The notes beneath the pieces were generated by a model. It was not told the origin of the DNA. It saw only the letters and a list, made by a program, of their open reading frames with translations, and ran no database searches. From positions 523,333 to 587,332 of the forward strand of contig NW_019211459.1 of the NCBI RefSeq assembly GCF_002443255.2: a DNA stretch of 64,000 nucleotides, given 5' to 3'. This DNA comes from Varroa destructor (lineage: Eukaryota; Arthropoda; Arachnida; Mesostigmata; Varroidae). The position numbers were made by a program, and so were the translations under genes. Positions 12,901 through 26,500 of the stretch are shown piece by piece; position 1 is the first letter of the stretch, and every line of letters starts with the position of its first letter.

Positions 12901-15843
12901 ATTATGACAACTGTTTATTTTTTTTGGAACTGCTATGAAGTTCTGTTAATCAACTACTTTAAACGATAAAACAACGGGTGCTTACCACGCATCATAACCT
13001 GACAAGCTAAAAACTGATATTTCTAAGGAACGAGCACATTAAGAAAATGTTCTATTCGAACGTAATGTCCCACATCACAGTGGTCGTCATAACATTTACG
13101 AACTAAGGTTGAACTCCGTTAAATTGGAGTGGATCTGCCCTTGGCGATTTTTTGCTATATTAGTCTGGAAAAATTCAGACTGCTTACATACCGTCGAAGT
13201 TAATACAAAACATCTATGGTTAGTAATAACATATTAGGAGTAATTGAAATCGCTGAAAAATTTGCTAAACTAAATATAATGCGCGACACGATCTATACTT
13301 TAACTCAATCGGCAGATCAGTTTTTTTTTAAATCTAGAAAATCGTATTTCTTATCATTATGTAAGTTACTTGGGCATGTAACTGTAGGATAGTTATACGG
13401 TTCGCTCACTGTTATTGTTAAGTACGAATTCAACTTAAAGTACTTTGTGTCTGCCAATGGCCGGACAAGGTGACTCTTTCAAGCAGACTTGGAGCCGGCC
13501 AGTGCTCAGTATTCAGGATAGCGTGCTTTGTTCGGCCCGCCTTTATGGGGCTCCACCTTCACGCCAGCTATCACGACTTTAAATCCAGCTATCAAGACTA
13601 AAATCAAGAAAACATCTACTTAGTACGAAATCTCGATGACGCTTTCCAAAAACGATCTACAACTCATTATCAATAAGATAAAAGTTATACTCAAAATAGT
13701 TTGTATAGTGGCATGCTAGATATTTGAGCTCTATTTGTACATACCATTTGGCATATCCGCGTGCTATAAAAAAAACTGCCCTCATCAGTTCTCCTATTTC
13801 AATAACGTCGATTTATCTCAATAGGGTACGTCCTTTCGGTCGCTAGAGTGATCCGTCAACATTCGTGTGGGAGGCGAGGATTTCCACTTGAGTATTAGTC
13901 CAAATCAATTAATTAGATAGGTACAATATGGCAGCCCCAAGGCTCACGTGCTGTATAACATAACAAGGTCCTCAGCAAACACGTCGTTTTCTTTTCTACT
14001 TGAAACCCGCAAAACACACGTATCTTGCATAAAGACAATGGTAATCTAGTCAGGAAGGCCAGCTGTTGGCAAGAAATCATCGAGATGTACATGTGCCCTG
14101 TTTGTGTTCAGTTATAGTTGAAATCGTATGAAAATATGGACAAGCAGAATCCGCAATGAAGGACACGCAATCCGCTTCCTATTCACGAGATGAACCCATG
14201 TCTAACGACAATATATGCAGATGCTGAGCGTAAGCTAGTGTGAGAAGTTGCACTGCCAAGAAAAGACAACAGCTAACGCGTAACGCTAAAAAAATTTACA
14301 CTTCTTGGCGGCTTGCAGTCCTGCTATACAATTTAACCTTAAGCTTACCAGAAATAAACATCTTTTTTATTCTTATTTACTATCTATGTTATACTACGTT
14401 ATTTTTCTGTACGTCTAACGAATTTACAAAGGGAAAACAGCTAAGCCGTCTATCGTTCGCTCTTCCACTTTGTCCACCGGGAATCTGCCGTCCAAAAATG
14501 TACAATCTAGAATTCTGGCACCTGTCTCTAGAACATCAAAGGCACTTCTGTGTCAGACCACCTACACATTGATGGAATTATAAGCGTAAACTAAATTATT
14601 CAGCAATAGCTTAGTCGGCTCAAAGCTAGATCATAAATGCCACTGAAGTGAGTGACCGGATCTGACCACGCAGGTCTATATATATCTACTGGCTAAAAAC
14701 CAACATAGTGAAAACTTTCATTTCCTTCGAGAACATTAGTAAGTAGTGCCGTTATTATTGTTTCACATCTCTGATGCTAATTAATGGTTGTAACTACACC
14801 CGTTGTTTTTTTAACTGAATTTTTTTTTGTAAAACACTTCAAAATGTTCAACAAGCACAAAGTACACGTGCGTAAAAAAAAAAAGCCAAATAAAGAGACG
14901 ATAGTTCCATGTGGAACCCCGCACCTGTAATCTGCTGGCCAAGCCTGAAAAAGGTGTGCCTTTGTAGGCGATTTCCAGCTGTCCCTTCTACAATAGATGT
15001 CAATACTGCTGTAACCGTTGCTGCAACGATTTGTCAGTGTAGGCAGTTCCGTACAAGCGACCTGGAGGGAGCAACAGACACAATTACGGCTATATTCGTT
15101 GGCTTTCTTAAAGCTCGGACTACAGCATAAGACTGTGTGCTATGCTCAAATTAAGACCCGTATGTCGCTCCAGTTAGTAGACGTCAAAAACACGCCATAC
15201 GTAACCTACAGCGGTAGGGCGAGTCAGAAGTGGAGAGAGCCTATGACCCAACAATGCCGCCTATAGAGCCTACAAAGAATTGCCTTTAGTTCCACGGATT
15301 TTAGTTACAACGTGAAACCCATGAACTGAGAAGTAACAAGAAAAAGTTTTTAAATTTAAAAATAACATAAAATTAAATAGCCTGCCATTTGGTAACTATT
15401 ATTCTTGTACAGCTCTGCTATACAACAAAAGCTACTTCCAGCTACATTTAACTGCAATAGTTAGACAATATGTACATGCTTTCTCTACACTAAATACTTA
15501 TCCCTGTACCTTTTTTTGATGATATGTTTCGGCGGTGTAACTCAGGTAGAACCTTCACAGAGCCTTAACAGAAATAGTATCTGTTTTTGGCAACGCAAAA
15601 AATGAACTGGGCAATAATCCTCTGGCTACGAACCGACTTTGATTAGCAAGTTATAGTTTGGGGGGTTTTCGATAAACTGTTTGACCTGCAGAAGTATCAA
15701 ATTAGGATGCTAATGCGTACTCGGTATTAGACTAAATGAGACCTATGAACTTGAGCTGATATGATGACACTTAAGATCAGTAAACAGTAGGATTAATATA
15801 AGAGATTACCCTGTGTCTAATATTTCTTTCCATTTGTTCACAG

Positions 15844-15983
15844 GTAAAAATCGCCTATGTTTAGCAGACATCGCTATAGAAGATCTACGAGAATTTGGCC
15901 GAGGCATCCGCCATTGTGGAACAATCTCAAAGCCTCACGTCTCTGGTCTAGACGAGGTGTTAGAACCGCGTAGTGTTCGTTAA
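15844..15983 (+). CDS. Orphan terminal-exon-like segment
   Basis: A long pyrimidine tract and TTGTTCACAG acceptor precede 2 nt plus 45 sense codons and TAA. The peptide reads KNRLCLADIAIEDLREFG, then RGIRHCGTISKPHVSG and LDEVLEPRSVR, with balanced coding-like composition. I do not recognise a family and did not find matching upstream exons. If real, it ends a + strand gene just upstream of CLASP. Confidence 0.3.
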
Positions 15984-16277
15984 TTGCCCAGTGTGTATTT
16001 GTGTGTATTTTTCCATGTCCGTCATAAAAACAACTTTGTTCTTTGCTGCATGGCAGTTGCTGTTGCTGCTATAAGCCAATCATCGTCGTTCGAATCATCT
16101 ATCTGTGTATTTACGCGTTAGCGTTCGTGAGCACCACAAGGCAACGGTGATATTGACGTGCATGCGCAGCATATCGTGTTCGCGCAAATTAACGTTGCAA
16201 AAAAAAGATAAGTTGGTATTGAGCACCGGCTCTTGCGTAGTTAGCGGACGTAACAAAAATTTGAGTTTCTTCCGCCT

Positions 16278-17174
16278 ATGACGCTTCAAAGGGATCCTCC
16301 TGGTGTAGCCACGCGCTCAAACGTATCTTGCCTGCAGTTAAGTGCGCCTTCGCATTGTGGTGCATCACAAGTCCAAGCTAAGCCCTTGATTACGCGAACA
16401 TCGTCACTGCCGTCCGACCTCGAGGGGTTTGAGCCATTGACGTCATCAGTGTCCCCTTTCGTAGCACCAACCCCGTGCACTGAGGGCTGGAGCGTTTCGG
16501 GCCCGGCAATCAGCAGCGTTGAAGGAGGCGGTAGAGCTAGCCGCATGTTGTCACGACTCGCGCCTAACGCATTCGTCGTCTCGCAACCGAGGGACCCGCT
16601 CTAAGCGCCACCTAACGATGAGCGTCTAGAGCGGCGGCGATCGCTTTTTGTGTACTGCGTCTGTCGGCAGGTGTTGATCGCCTCGGCAGTCGCCACAATT
16701 AAACAACAAGCAGCAGCGTTGCTTACTGCCCCAGCATCGCTAGAGGCAACAAAAGCAACCACAACATCAACAACGCAACGAGAAGCAACAACGATAACAA
16801 GAAAACTGCCGGTGTACGGTAACTGCTCGGCCAAAATCGAATACCATCGCCTCAGCGTTTTACCACCAACGCCATCACTACTATCAGCTATATATACTGA
16901 ACACATTTCGGCATCGACAACATCGATACCAACGCTGAAGGCGTCAAACGACACCGGTTCTGCCGAGTCCGACTGCTATTGTTGCTGCGAGGATTTATGT
17001 ACGAGATTCAGCAACCGACGTGAGTTAACACCGGCAAGTGTCGAAGTGTCAAACAATCAAGTGGAAGAAACAAAATCCGAGCTCTACTTATCACCGCCCA
17101 CATCACCAGGGCGCCCTGGAAACACAAAGCCACGAAGTCAGTCACGTACACAAGTGCGAATTGCTACTCCCATA
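16278..17174 (+). promoter_or_regulatory. CLASP 5' region: upstream open frames, GC-richer than surroundings
   Basis: In the same frame as CLASP exon 1 there is an ATG at 16278 and an open frame to a single TAA at 16602-16604. The frame is then open for 190 codons up to the ATG at 17175. An acceptor-like CTGTCGGCAG at 16661-16670 would enter in phase 0. The open part includes a cysteine cluster (DCYCCCEDLC, 16971-17000). This could be 5' UTR, coding exon of a longer isoform, or both; the sequence alone does not decide. I assigned no TATA box or transcription start. Confidence 0.5.
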
Positions 17175-17502
17175 ATGACTGGCACAGCCGACGGTCAGGC
17201 TGAACGAGGCGGAATTAAAAGCCTCTTCGATGATGAAGATTCGCAATGGATTTTAAGGTTCGATTCGATGCTCAAATATGCTGGGGCTGGAGTAGGGAAC
17301 AGCCTAACGGCAAGTCAACCATCTAACGATCCTAACTCCATTGTTGATCGGACAGCTTCTGGTGCAATTCTGGGTGGTGGAAGCGTACCCTCGAGCCCAT
17401 CTAGCGTTCGTCGGGCACGCGAAAAGAAATACTCTCTGCCCAATCCAGCGCTGACGTCAAGCTCCGTCAGCTCAGCAGCTGGACCAGCCGTGTCACGAAC
17501 AG
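17175..17502 (+). CDS. CLASP: CLASP exon 1 (isoform-specific N-terminus)
   Basis: Residues 1-109, ending in phase 1 at ACAG|GTTAGT. It carries the acidic motif SLFDDEDSQW; vertebrate CLASPs have FDDEDS/FDDEES at the junction after TOG1, which is also near the start of the short isoform. Ser-rich stretches such as PSSPSSVRRAREKKYSLPNP follow. The frame is open from 16605, so the true 5' border and any upstream-extended product are unresolved. Confidence 0.75.
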
Positions 17503-20500
17503 GTTAGTTGTAATTAATTGACACATGTAGCATCAACGATATTAGGGCTTATGAAACTGAATGTTTATCCATTTTGTATCGCCGACAGAAACCGAACTTT
17601 TATATATATATATATATACAGCGCAGTATTGCGCTTGGTCTTGCAAGACTGAAATCAGGTACAACTGTAAATGGGGTAACCCAAAAATTGACTGAATAAT
17701 TGAAGAGTCGTATCGTTTCACATCTAATGTGATAGGAGATACGAAAGTTATTACAAACTGGAGCGAGTTCAACTGTGCACCGACGATGCTCCCAAATAAT
17801 TTTAAAGTACTTCGGTATAAATCAATACAATGAGTTGTATGGCCATAGTAGTTATTGTCGTATTGCATTTTGGACGTATACTAAGGTTATGGCATTGTAA
17901 CATAGCATCATACGAACTATAAAGATGGCACTACGACGCGCCTATTACAAATGTGTTGGGCCGTTGAATCCGGTTCTTTTGGAATAATTCGTCTGCTATG
18001 TTTACAAATATAAAATGAAAGCTATTTTTAGCTGTCCGGAGATCCTTGAGCGATTCTGTATATGTAGCACACATAGCACACAAATGTGATCCTAGTTCTA
18101 GTCGTTCTGCATAGTAAATAATTAAAATAGCAATAAAATAGAAGAATGTTGCTATTGATAAAGAGTAATATGTAAGGCGATAACATTGGTATTGATTAGA
18201 GCGTTTCCTACGAGGGATGCATTGTTGTTGTCGCTATTAGCGTGGCGCAGATGACTTAAACTTGAATTTTAGATTCACTTGCCATAAATCTGCACAAGCA
18301 TTGCATCCTTCTCTGTACTAATCCTGACCTAAACAGGTATTTTCATGAAAGCTTTGTGATGTCCAGAGTCTTTAAGCCGGACAAAAAGCGAGATTGTAAT
18401 CAATAATCTTCGGTTGGATATGCTTGATTAGAACAAGCTGCTGATACTTGATCAATTTCATGAACTTATTTGCACTTTTTTTTGTACCTCTCTTTATAGA
18501 ATATTTGCCAATCACTGTATACATGTTTATGTGAGAAATGAGACCAATGCACGTAGGCTTCCGATATTAAACCAGCTCGAATATCTCTGCTTTCGAGCCT
18601 ATTCACATTTCCCCACGTTAGAAAAACGTGGATGAATGAATACATGGGTAGTGCATGGTTTTTACCATATTTAGTGCTATGTGTAGGTAGCTAGTTATAT
18701 GCCTACAAATGACCGTAAATTTAGTTATACCCTTTTTTTAACTGAAATAACGACTAACTCTGCATTTTCTATTTTGTAACTTCTGTTTGTTACACTTATT
18801 TCTGCACTTCTATACGAAAGACTAACTTTTAGACAATAACTAATCTATATATGTAATTAAAAAACGCTCTTTGTTTTTTAGATCTTGTTTTATCAAGAAG
18901 CTTTACTTTAACTGGATAACCAAAATCCTACCGTGTTAATTATATATGAAGATATTCTCTTTTACCTAAAGCTTTAATGGGCAAGATGGAAACATAGCTT
19001 CGCAAAAATCTCCATCAAGAGCAGCATCGAATGCCTTTTCAGAGTCGCTATCGCCATAACCAAACACGTTTCCTTTATACGTGTAAAGTAGAAGCGCCTG
19101 AAGGGGTGAGGCGTTAATCAGAGAACGACCAAGACGACAAAGAACTAACTGCGTGCACGAGTCAGGAAAACTTTCAATGAAGTCGATAACTCTAGAATCT
19201 ACGCCCACAAGCGTGTCCGACACCAGAGCTGTAGCAGTGTCCCGGGCACTTCTCGCAATAAATTCGTTCTTCGATGAGTCCGTTAGGCTCCACAGCTGAA
19301 ACGGCAACCTGCTTGTGTGATTGCTATAGAAGGAAGAGATCGGCTCGAAAATAGTCTCAAGGTATTGCCGTTTTCGCCGATGTGTGTCAGCCACGTGGGT
19401 TTTTTTTCCCGACCCAAAAGTCGACCGATGTGAACCGAAAGCGCGAGCCGAGTAGTAGTCGTTTTGGTCGTTTTCTTCACCGTATTCGTCATCACTGTAC
19501 GTGTCATGGTCGTTGTACTGTGACTCAAACGTGTTCTCGTGGACAGGCACCAAAGGTAGGCGCTTCTCGTGCTCCTTACGTGCCTTCTTATTCTTGTAGG
19601 CATCAAGAAGGTCTTGATCATATTTCACCAGCGGAACAGAAAATGGCGTTGATAAACACAAAAAAATGTTAATTTCCTGATCGTCCATGTAGAGCGTACG
19701 TTTACTACGAGACTTCGGACCTTCGGTATCTCCAGAATTCTGTGCGTTTGGCATAAATGAAGGAAAAGTCTTGAGGGAGATAGAGCGTCGGTCGAAGTCC
19801 AGTACATTGTTGTCACTTTCCTCTGACGCACTTGCATCTAGCTTTGGTTCCTCATCGCGTTCTTGCACTGACGCACCTTTTACACTGTGGTTGTTCTCAG
19901 CATTTGATGCAGGTCCCATTATAGCCGGTTTACTGAAACTATGACTGATCGTATCAAACGGGATTCCGTACGACCAGGAGTTAACAACGAAAGGAAAATA
20001 TATCATAATGGTGAAAAATAGTTGATGATCATCATAAAATAACGTCCGGGCTTGTGTATTAGACAATGCATACGACTTTTTCGTTTTGTTGGCAAATCGA
20101 TTGTCTGCTCCTACACACCCCAGGATACACACAGCTAAAAGCAGCTCAGACCTCATCTTGTTACTATGAGACACTCCACACCTGACAAGCGTTTTTGAAA
20201 GCAGGTGATTAGTCGGGGGTTCGTCATCGAGCACAACCCACCCTACAGAGAGTTATGGCGAGGAGAAGTGGGGAAGCTTCGTTCACAAGTAATAACCAAC
20301 ATTATTATTATAGCAGGGCTGTAGGGTTGACAATCCATACTGCGAACGGCTCAAGTTGTTGGGGGAGTCTACCATGAAATATTGGCGTTACCTGGCTGCT
20401 GTCCTTTTGCAGCAAAGTGATGCCCAGGTGCCTGACTATAATATTTCTGTGTTATGCGAAGAATTAGTGCTAAAATTAATTAGCATACTTACCTGAAATT

Positions 20501-23500
20501 CTGTGAATTTTATCAGACATATTCCGTTACTTTGTTCGACCCGAACAAAACTGCACCGTTCTTGATAAATCAGTAACAATGCGTTAGCTTTCGATTTTTT
20601 AGGCGTTAACTATGAGATTATCAGCAAAGAAGCTACGATACTTTGAAACGTAACAGCTTGTCATGATATCAAAGATAAGATGACACACTCGTGATCAGTG
20701 TTAGATAGTTTATTCAGATCAGTGATAGATATTTCAAGATACTCACAGTATCGGCGGAAGCAAATTGTTTAAATATGTTTACTTCACCAATAACAATGAA
20801 TCTGTCATAAGCACGTACAAGATATATAGACACGCAAACGTTATTTCCTGTTGGATTTGCATTGGTACATCTGTTTCTTATTTAGAGGTCACGACTAAAA
20901 CTTGCATCTTGAAATTAGGGAACAGGTGCAGTTCTTCTATATTGCTTTTATTTAGCAACAACAACAACAATAGTTAAAAAAATGTTATCAGCATCGGCGT
21001 GTTGCAGTATTCGCTTTAAACCAATTTATAATTAATCTTCTTTGGCGTCAGTGTTTCAGGATGAAAGTACGGTTTTAGACAGATCTACGCAAATTATGTC
21101 CGCGCCGTCAGCTTTAAGAAGATAAAAACAAGACATTATTCAAATGCTGAATACCTGGCAGTTTTAGATTGCAAAATGTTTAATTAACGAACACGTAAGT
21201 TTTTCTGAGTAAGTTCGGAATAAGTGTAACGCAGGTACGCATTCCCTATTCATTGTGTTTTTTGACCCCTATTCAGTTTGTGTTTATGAGGTAGATTTTC
21301 AATACATTTGCTTGCAGTATCAAAAAATAGAGACTTGACGTTTGTCGTACACCTAGCGTCTGTTACGTATAATATACTAGAGCAGTTCGAACTGCTAAAA
21401 CTGTGCTTGAAAAGAACGATATCTAGACTAATAGTGATATCGTCATCTGATGAGCTCAAGCCCCTGAAAGTGCCCTTTAGCAATTGTTGTCTCCCTGTTA
21501 TTATTAATACACATACATAAAAAGTTTGGTGTCTCAATTATTATAAGATATGACCTCTGTATTGAAATCATAGGCATATACATTTACAGCTAGTTCGTAT
21601 ATAGTGAAATCAAAACTATATAAATACTTGACCGAGGTGGATTATACAAGCTATAAAAAGGCTACTTTTTTAGGGCCGGCCTTATTCCCGACTGTGTAAC
21701 TTTTTGCAAAAAAAAAAAACAGTGAAAAACACTTCTACAGAACTATCTCTTTCATGTTTGATGCATTTACATTACAACCCTTAAACACTGCCGGTTCAGT
21801 ATATAAAAAAAATAATTGAAATAAAAGTGTTTATCTCAATCAATAGTTGTTACTAGCAATTACTGTTATCTAGGTGCTAGACAATACCTAATATTGTCTA
21901 GCACGTAGACATCAACAAATGCACCACGAATATACGCCAACGATTTTTCATCTTGATGATTATTCTCCGCTGGATCCTGTTTGACCTGAAGACTTTTACC
22001 ACGCTTCTAGCTAAGCAAAGAGCTCGCTCACGCATCTTCACACGCTGAATGTTCCTCAGTGTGACCCCACTGGATGCCGCGCCAGCGTGAACGAGTGAAA
22101 GAGCGTTATCATTACAACAGGTTAGCAGCATGCCTTCGCGAGCTCTCGAGGCGTGACCGTATGGCTAAGCCGTAAATGAGCGATCGAGTGACTCCTGTCG
22201 CGTTGGCCAGCGACAACCATTTTCGTTTGTGACACACACACGCATATATACACACAGACTCACGTAGATAGGCATTGTTATCTGGGGGGAGGGGGGAAAC
22301 GGCCGCTAGCAGCTTTTCTTAAGCTGTAGCATTAACAACAACAACAACAACAAAAAGCAGAGGCCGATCCAATAGTAAAGAACTGATGCCAGTTACGGCT
22401 GAATGTTTAATGAAACTCGAACATATCTGTGTAAAAATATTACTTGTCAATCAGTAGGTGGACAATAATTTTTTCTGATCCAATATGCCAAAGAAATGTT
22501 TCGGCTGGATGGCGTTTGCGATGAACAGAACGAGCGAAAAAGACGCAATGATCGTTTTATGTTATGTTATACCTTCACTGTTGTTGTTGTCTTCAAATAT
22601 ATGCAGGTCATTGATTAATACTTGATACTGTTGAGAGGCTTTAAAATGCTCAAGTTTCCGTTCAGGGACATTAACATATGATTTTAATTTTGGGACCGGA
22701 CGTACATCATCAAAAGTAAGTAGATGTCCTGTATATGTTTACGTTAGTTTTCGACATGGCCATTGGCCATGACTTACAGTTGCATTACGCTGTGAAGTGC
22801 AACATTACTAATCGCCGATGATTCTATAATTGAAAAATGGTTGTGGACTAATCCACCGATTCTCGAAGCAATCTGTCTCTTTCCTTTTTTTTGAACGTCT
22901 TCCAAACACTGTAGGGTTCCCATTCTTCCTGAAGCCTATGAATGGGTACAGAGGTCACCGCACCTGGGATATTTGGGTTCAATGGCCGGATGTCAGCCGC
23001 CGACAAGACCACCTTATAATGCTCTACTTTCATTTAAGAAATATATTATCATTTTTGCCATAGCACTCCACTTGAAATTATCCGCGAGAATGTTTCGAAC
23101 TAGCCGGATGAACGGGTCGGTTACTGAATTTGAGCGCTATATACTTTCCATCGGCGAAAGAAGGGCTTTGTCGAGTGGCTGCTATTAGTAGCTACTGTCA
23201 TTACATAGACTTTCATATTGAATTCATCCTTTCCCTCTCTTACCATTTCTCTCTATTTCGATTCGAACGGTGGTGTACATGGGCGCAGAAGTTTCGGCTC
23301 CCATAGAGTACTATATTCAAGCATTAGAGAAACTAGATAATGGAGAAATGGCTCACTCTTATGGCCAAGAAAGCATTCGCCTTCAAGGAATTGAGCAGGG
23401 TTATGTAGGGGCGTTACGTCGGGCTACTGAGGAGGAGGATGTGGGGACGATCGGCGCCAAAGATTGAGAAAACAAGGCTGGACCTACTAGCATTAGCAGC

Positions 23501-26500
23501 TTAAGCACTAAGGCGCCACTGCAGTATCCTGCATGTCCTGGCCTTACACCAGCCTCTAAACGTACTTTTCTAACAACGGAGCTTTTTATCTAACGGTTTT
23601 ACGTGGATTGGCCCTCCATATCTTATTTAAGCTGCTCCTTACCAACTTTAACCCGAGACACTGACTTGTTTCTTATTCGACACAGATCTAGCAAAAACAT
23701 ATGGGCTTAACACAGCATTCAGGCATATGCCACCTTAATGTATAGTAAACGATCATATGGCCAGTTATATAAGTTAGCAAAAACGTACAAGATCACGAGA
23801 CTCGGTAGACACACCGAGCTCCCCGGCGATGCTGTTCTACTGCAGCGCTGTTATGCATTGAAGAGAGCTTTAGTCCCATATATCACTCCGTTTCAAAAAT
23901 ATTTGGGCTTAAAACGCGCGTTTTAAAAGAAAAATTTAAGTCAACAAATAAGAATTTAGTTGAATTGCAGAAATCTTAAAGAAATGATTATAGGCATCGT
24001 TTAGGTTATTATTGTTATTTTTGGTATGATATAGCGAATATAATTTTAAGTCATAATTGCTCTACCTACTATTGGTTGTTACGATATTGTACTAGATGCA
24101 CGCGCATGTTTGTTTACTACTAATCAAATTGGAACGCATCGCTATAGTAGAAGCTCTGTAGATGAAAGCTGCTTAGATATTTTATGAATGAACCGTTAAC
24201 TTCTCCTTAAGGTGGACTGACCATTATTCGCAATAGTGAGTTTCTCCAGAGGGGTGTCTTCTAAATTCAGGTACCCCCGCACATCGCTGTTGCTTAAAAC
24301 GGTTCAGTTGGCATTAGCACCTTTGCAACCGATGTGTTTGCATGTTGTTGCATGTTTTTCGATCACTGCATTTCGGATTTAATTTACGTCTGTTGGCGCA
24401 CGTATTGCAGTCTCTCTTTAAAAATCTTTCACATAAACGCGCTCTCTTTGAGGTTCTATTTTCGGTTTGGTAATGGAAAAAACATCCCCTTAATAGAAAA
24501 ACATCAAAACGGGCTAGTAATTTCAAACAAGCATTGATTCTGTTATATCTACATTGCGTAATTAGATATTTCGATATTATAATCGCCCTTGTCGCCATAG
24601 AAGAGCCGTCTCTTTATGATTGTGAGAACCCACTTTATCACGAAAGACATATATTTTTTTGAGAATTTTTATCTGAAGTTGTGAAAGTACCTAGCAGTAC
24701 CGTGAGCAGCTGAAAGAACAATCTAACACCTGATCGTATTTGTTTTCGAAATTTGCCAAGTTTTTGCGGTGCGATCTCTAGAAGTGTGTAGAATAGTTTA
24801 TGCATATATCGACACATACATTAGGCGTTAAATGACATCAACTAAATTTTATGTCCTATACATACTACAATCCATGCCAAAGCTGCTGCCGTCGGAGTCG
24901 ATCTAATTATAACAAAATCAGCATTATTAGTAAACCATACCCCTCCCTACCGCCATGTGGAACGTTTCATATGAAGTACATATAAGCTCATTGCCATGTT
25001 CGATAATTTACGCTCCACTCGCCCAGGCGTCGCAGAATCCCGAAAAAATTTCTATTACGGTTGAAAGTTTTGCTCGTATGCCCACTTCTTTCTATTGGAT
25101 CAATTTTTTATGCGGATATTTTCTAGAATAAACAAGAGAAGAGAAATAGAAATGGACGAGAATGCCATATAACATAATGCGATCCCGACCGCTTTGTCTG
25201 CACACGGCCTGGCCTATGGATTGGAAGGCGCTTCTTCTTGAGGTAGTTGGTGGCCAAGCCAGTTCCTGAAGCGCGATCTAGCAAAGCGTCTGGCTGCTTG
25301 GCTGATTGTCCCTTTGGCTGACTGACGATCGACTTGACGCACTGAAGCACCCAGCAGCGAAATGACGAAACCATCATGACCGTCTAAGGATCAGGGGGCG
25401 CAGCAGCAGCTCTCACATTATCTAGTCGCATTTAGCTCCCGCGTCCGTTCGAGCTGTATGCAGGTATCACAGCCGATAGCGATGGCCCAAGTGACAGCGG
25501 ACGAGACCGACCGACTGTTGCGTCGCTCTGTAGCGCTGTTGTACCTGACGTTACGTTCGGCGTCGAGTAGACCCGGAAAACGACACGAAAGCACGCGACG
25601 ATTGCAGGTTCCGATTTGAAATCGACTCAGATTCGAATAGCGAAGAACACGAGCGAGCGCGAAATCAACCGCATAGAAGTGGTCGTAGTCGTCGTTAATC
25701 GACACATTTACCTCTAATAAATGTTTCTGAGGAAACAAAAACAAGAGAGGCGTAACAGCGACGATATGAGCGTTCTGCTCTCACTGGCTGTGTGCCGAAA
25801 GATTAAGCTTAGTGAAACAAGATAGCTTTAAGCGTCATAATTATGATCACTGCCGTCGTCGTGTCAGGTCAGCCTTGACAAAACTGCCATTCGAATATCA
25901 ACGGCCACTCTATGAAGTACCTTTCATAGGTACAGGACGCCGGCGATGTGTACTGCTACGACGCCAGTAGCGCTAAATTGCTACCGTTGTCACGGCGTGC
26001 TCTGGAACAAGTAGAAGAGTCGAGATACTTGATTTTCAAATAAGGTAACACATTTTGCCGGTACAAAACACAATCTGAAAAACCTTAGAAGTGACAACCA
26101 TTATGATTGTCATGTGTTTCAACCGAAGCGATTTAAATGTCGTTTAAATCGAATGTTTTTATTTCTAACGATTGAATTAACGTGTTGGAGTTCCTATGGC
26201 AACATCTTGCGTTCGATAATTAGCTACGTCATCGGTAAAATAAGGTACTAGGTAATTATATGTATTCATACCTTTCCTCACGCCTGTTGTTGCTAGCGGT
26301 TACAAGATGATGATGCTAATCTTGGCAAAATATAATGTTAAATATTGATATTCCCACGTCGCTTCTAAATACACCATATGTAGAATTGCTTGTCTTCAAA
26401 GTAAGTATTTAGCATAGCCCGCCTGATTCTGTATTCGTCTGTCTGCGGACGGAGCAGAGGGATTCGCTACTGTTTCTGGGTTGTTGGCCGCATCGCTCTA

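Larger units (their letters stand above)
2240..15840. other. Intergenic, mostly featureless AT-rich sequence
   Basis: Apart from the orphan segment at 5115-5276, the hairpin at 8623-8652 and the TA tract at 9976, I see no supported gene. A 104-codon minus-strand ORF at 7675-7989 and a short + strand coding-like run (ILSSVAGPAPTITVEMHLQQ, about 8279-8370, after a CAG acceptor-like site) are the only other coding-looking stretches. Neither has homology I recognise. A GC-richer patch lies at about 10.9-11.3 kb. I searched here for CLASP TOG1 exons and found none. Confidence 0.6.

Noticed and set aside
16601..16954. 117-codon minus-strand ORF
   Set aside because: Antisense to the open CLASP 5' region; Ser/Val/Asp composition mirrors the GC-rich triplets of the other strand.
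22848..23033. Minus-strand 61-codon ORF with plausible protein composition
   Set aside because: Overlaps an equally long + strand ORF; no acceptor, donor or family support.
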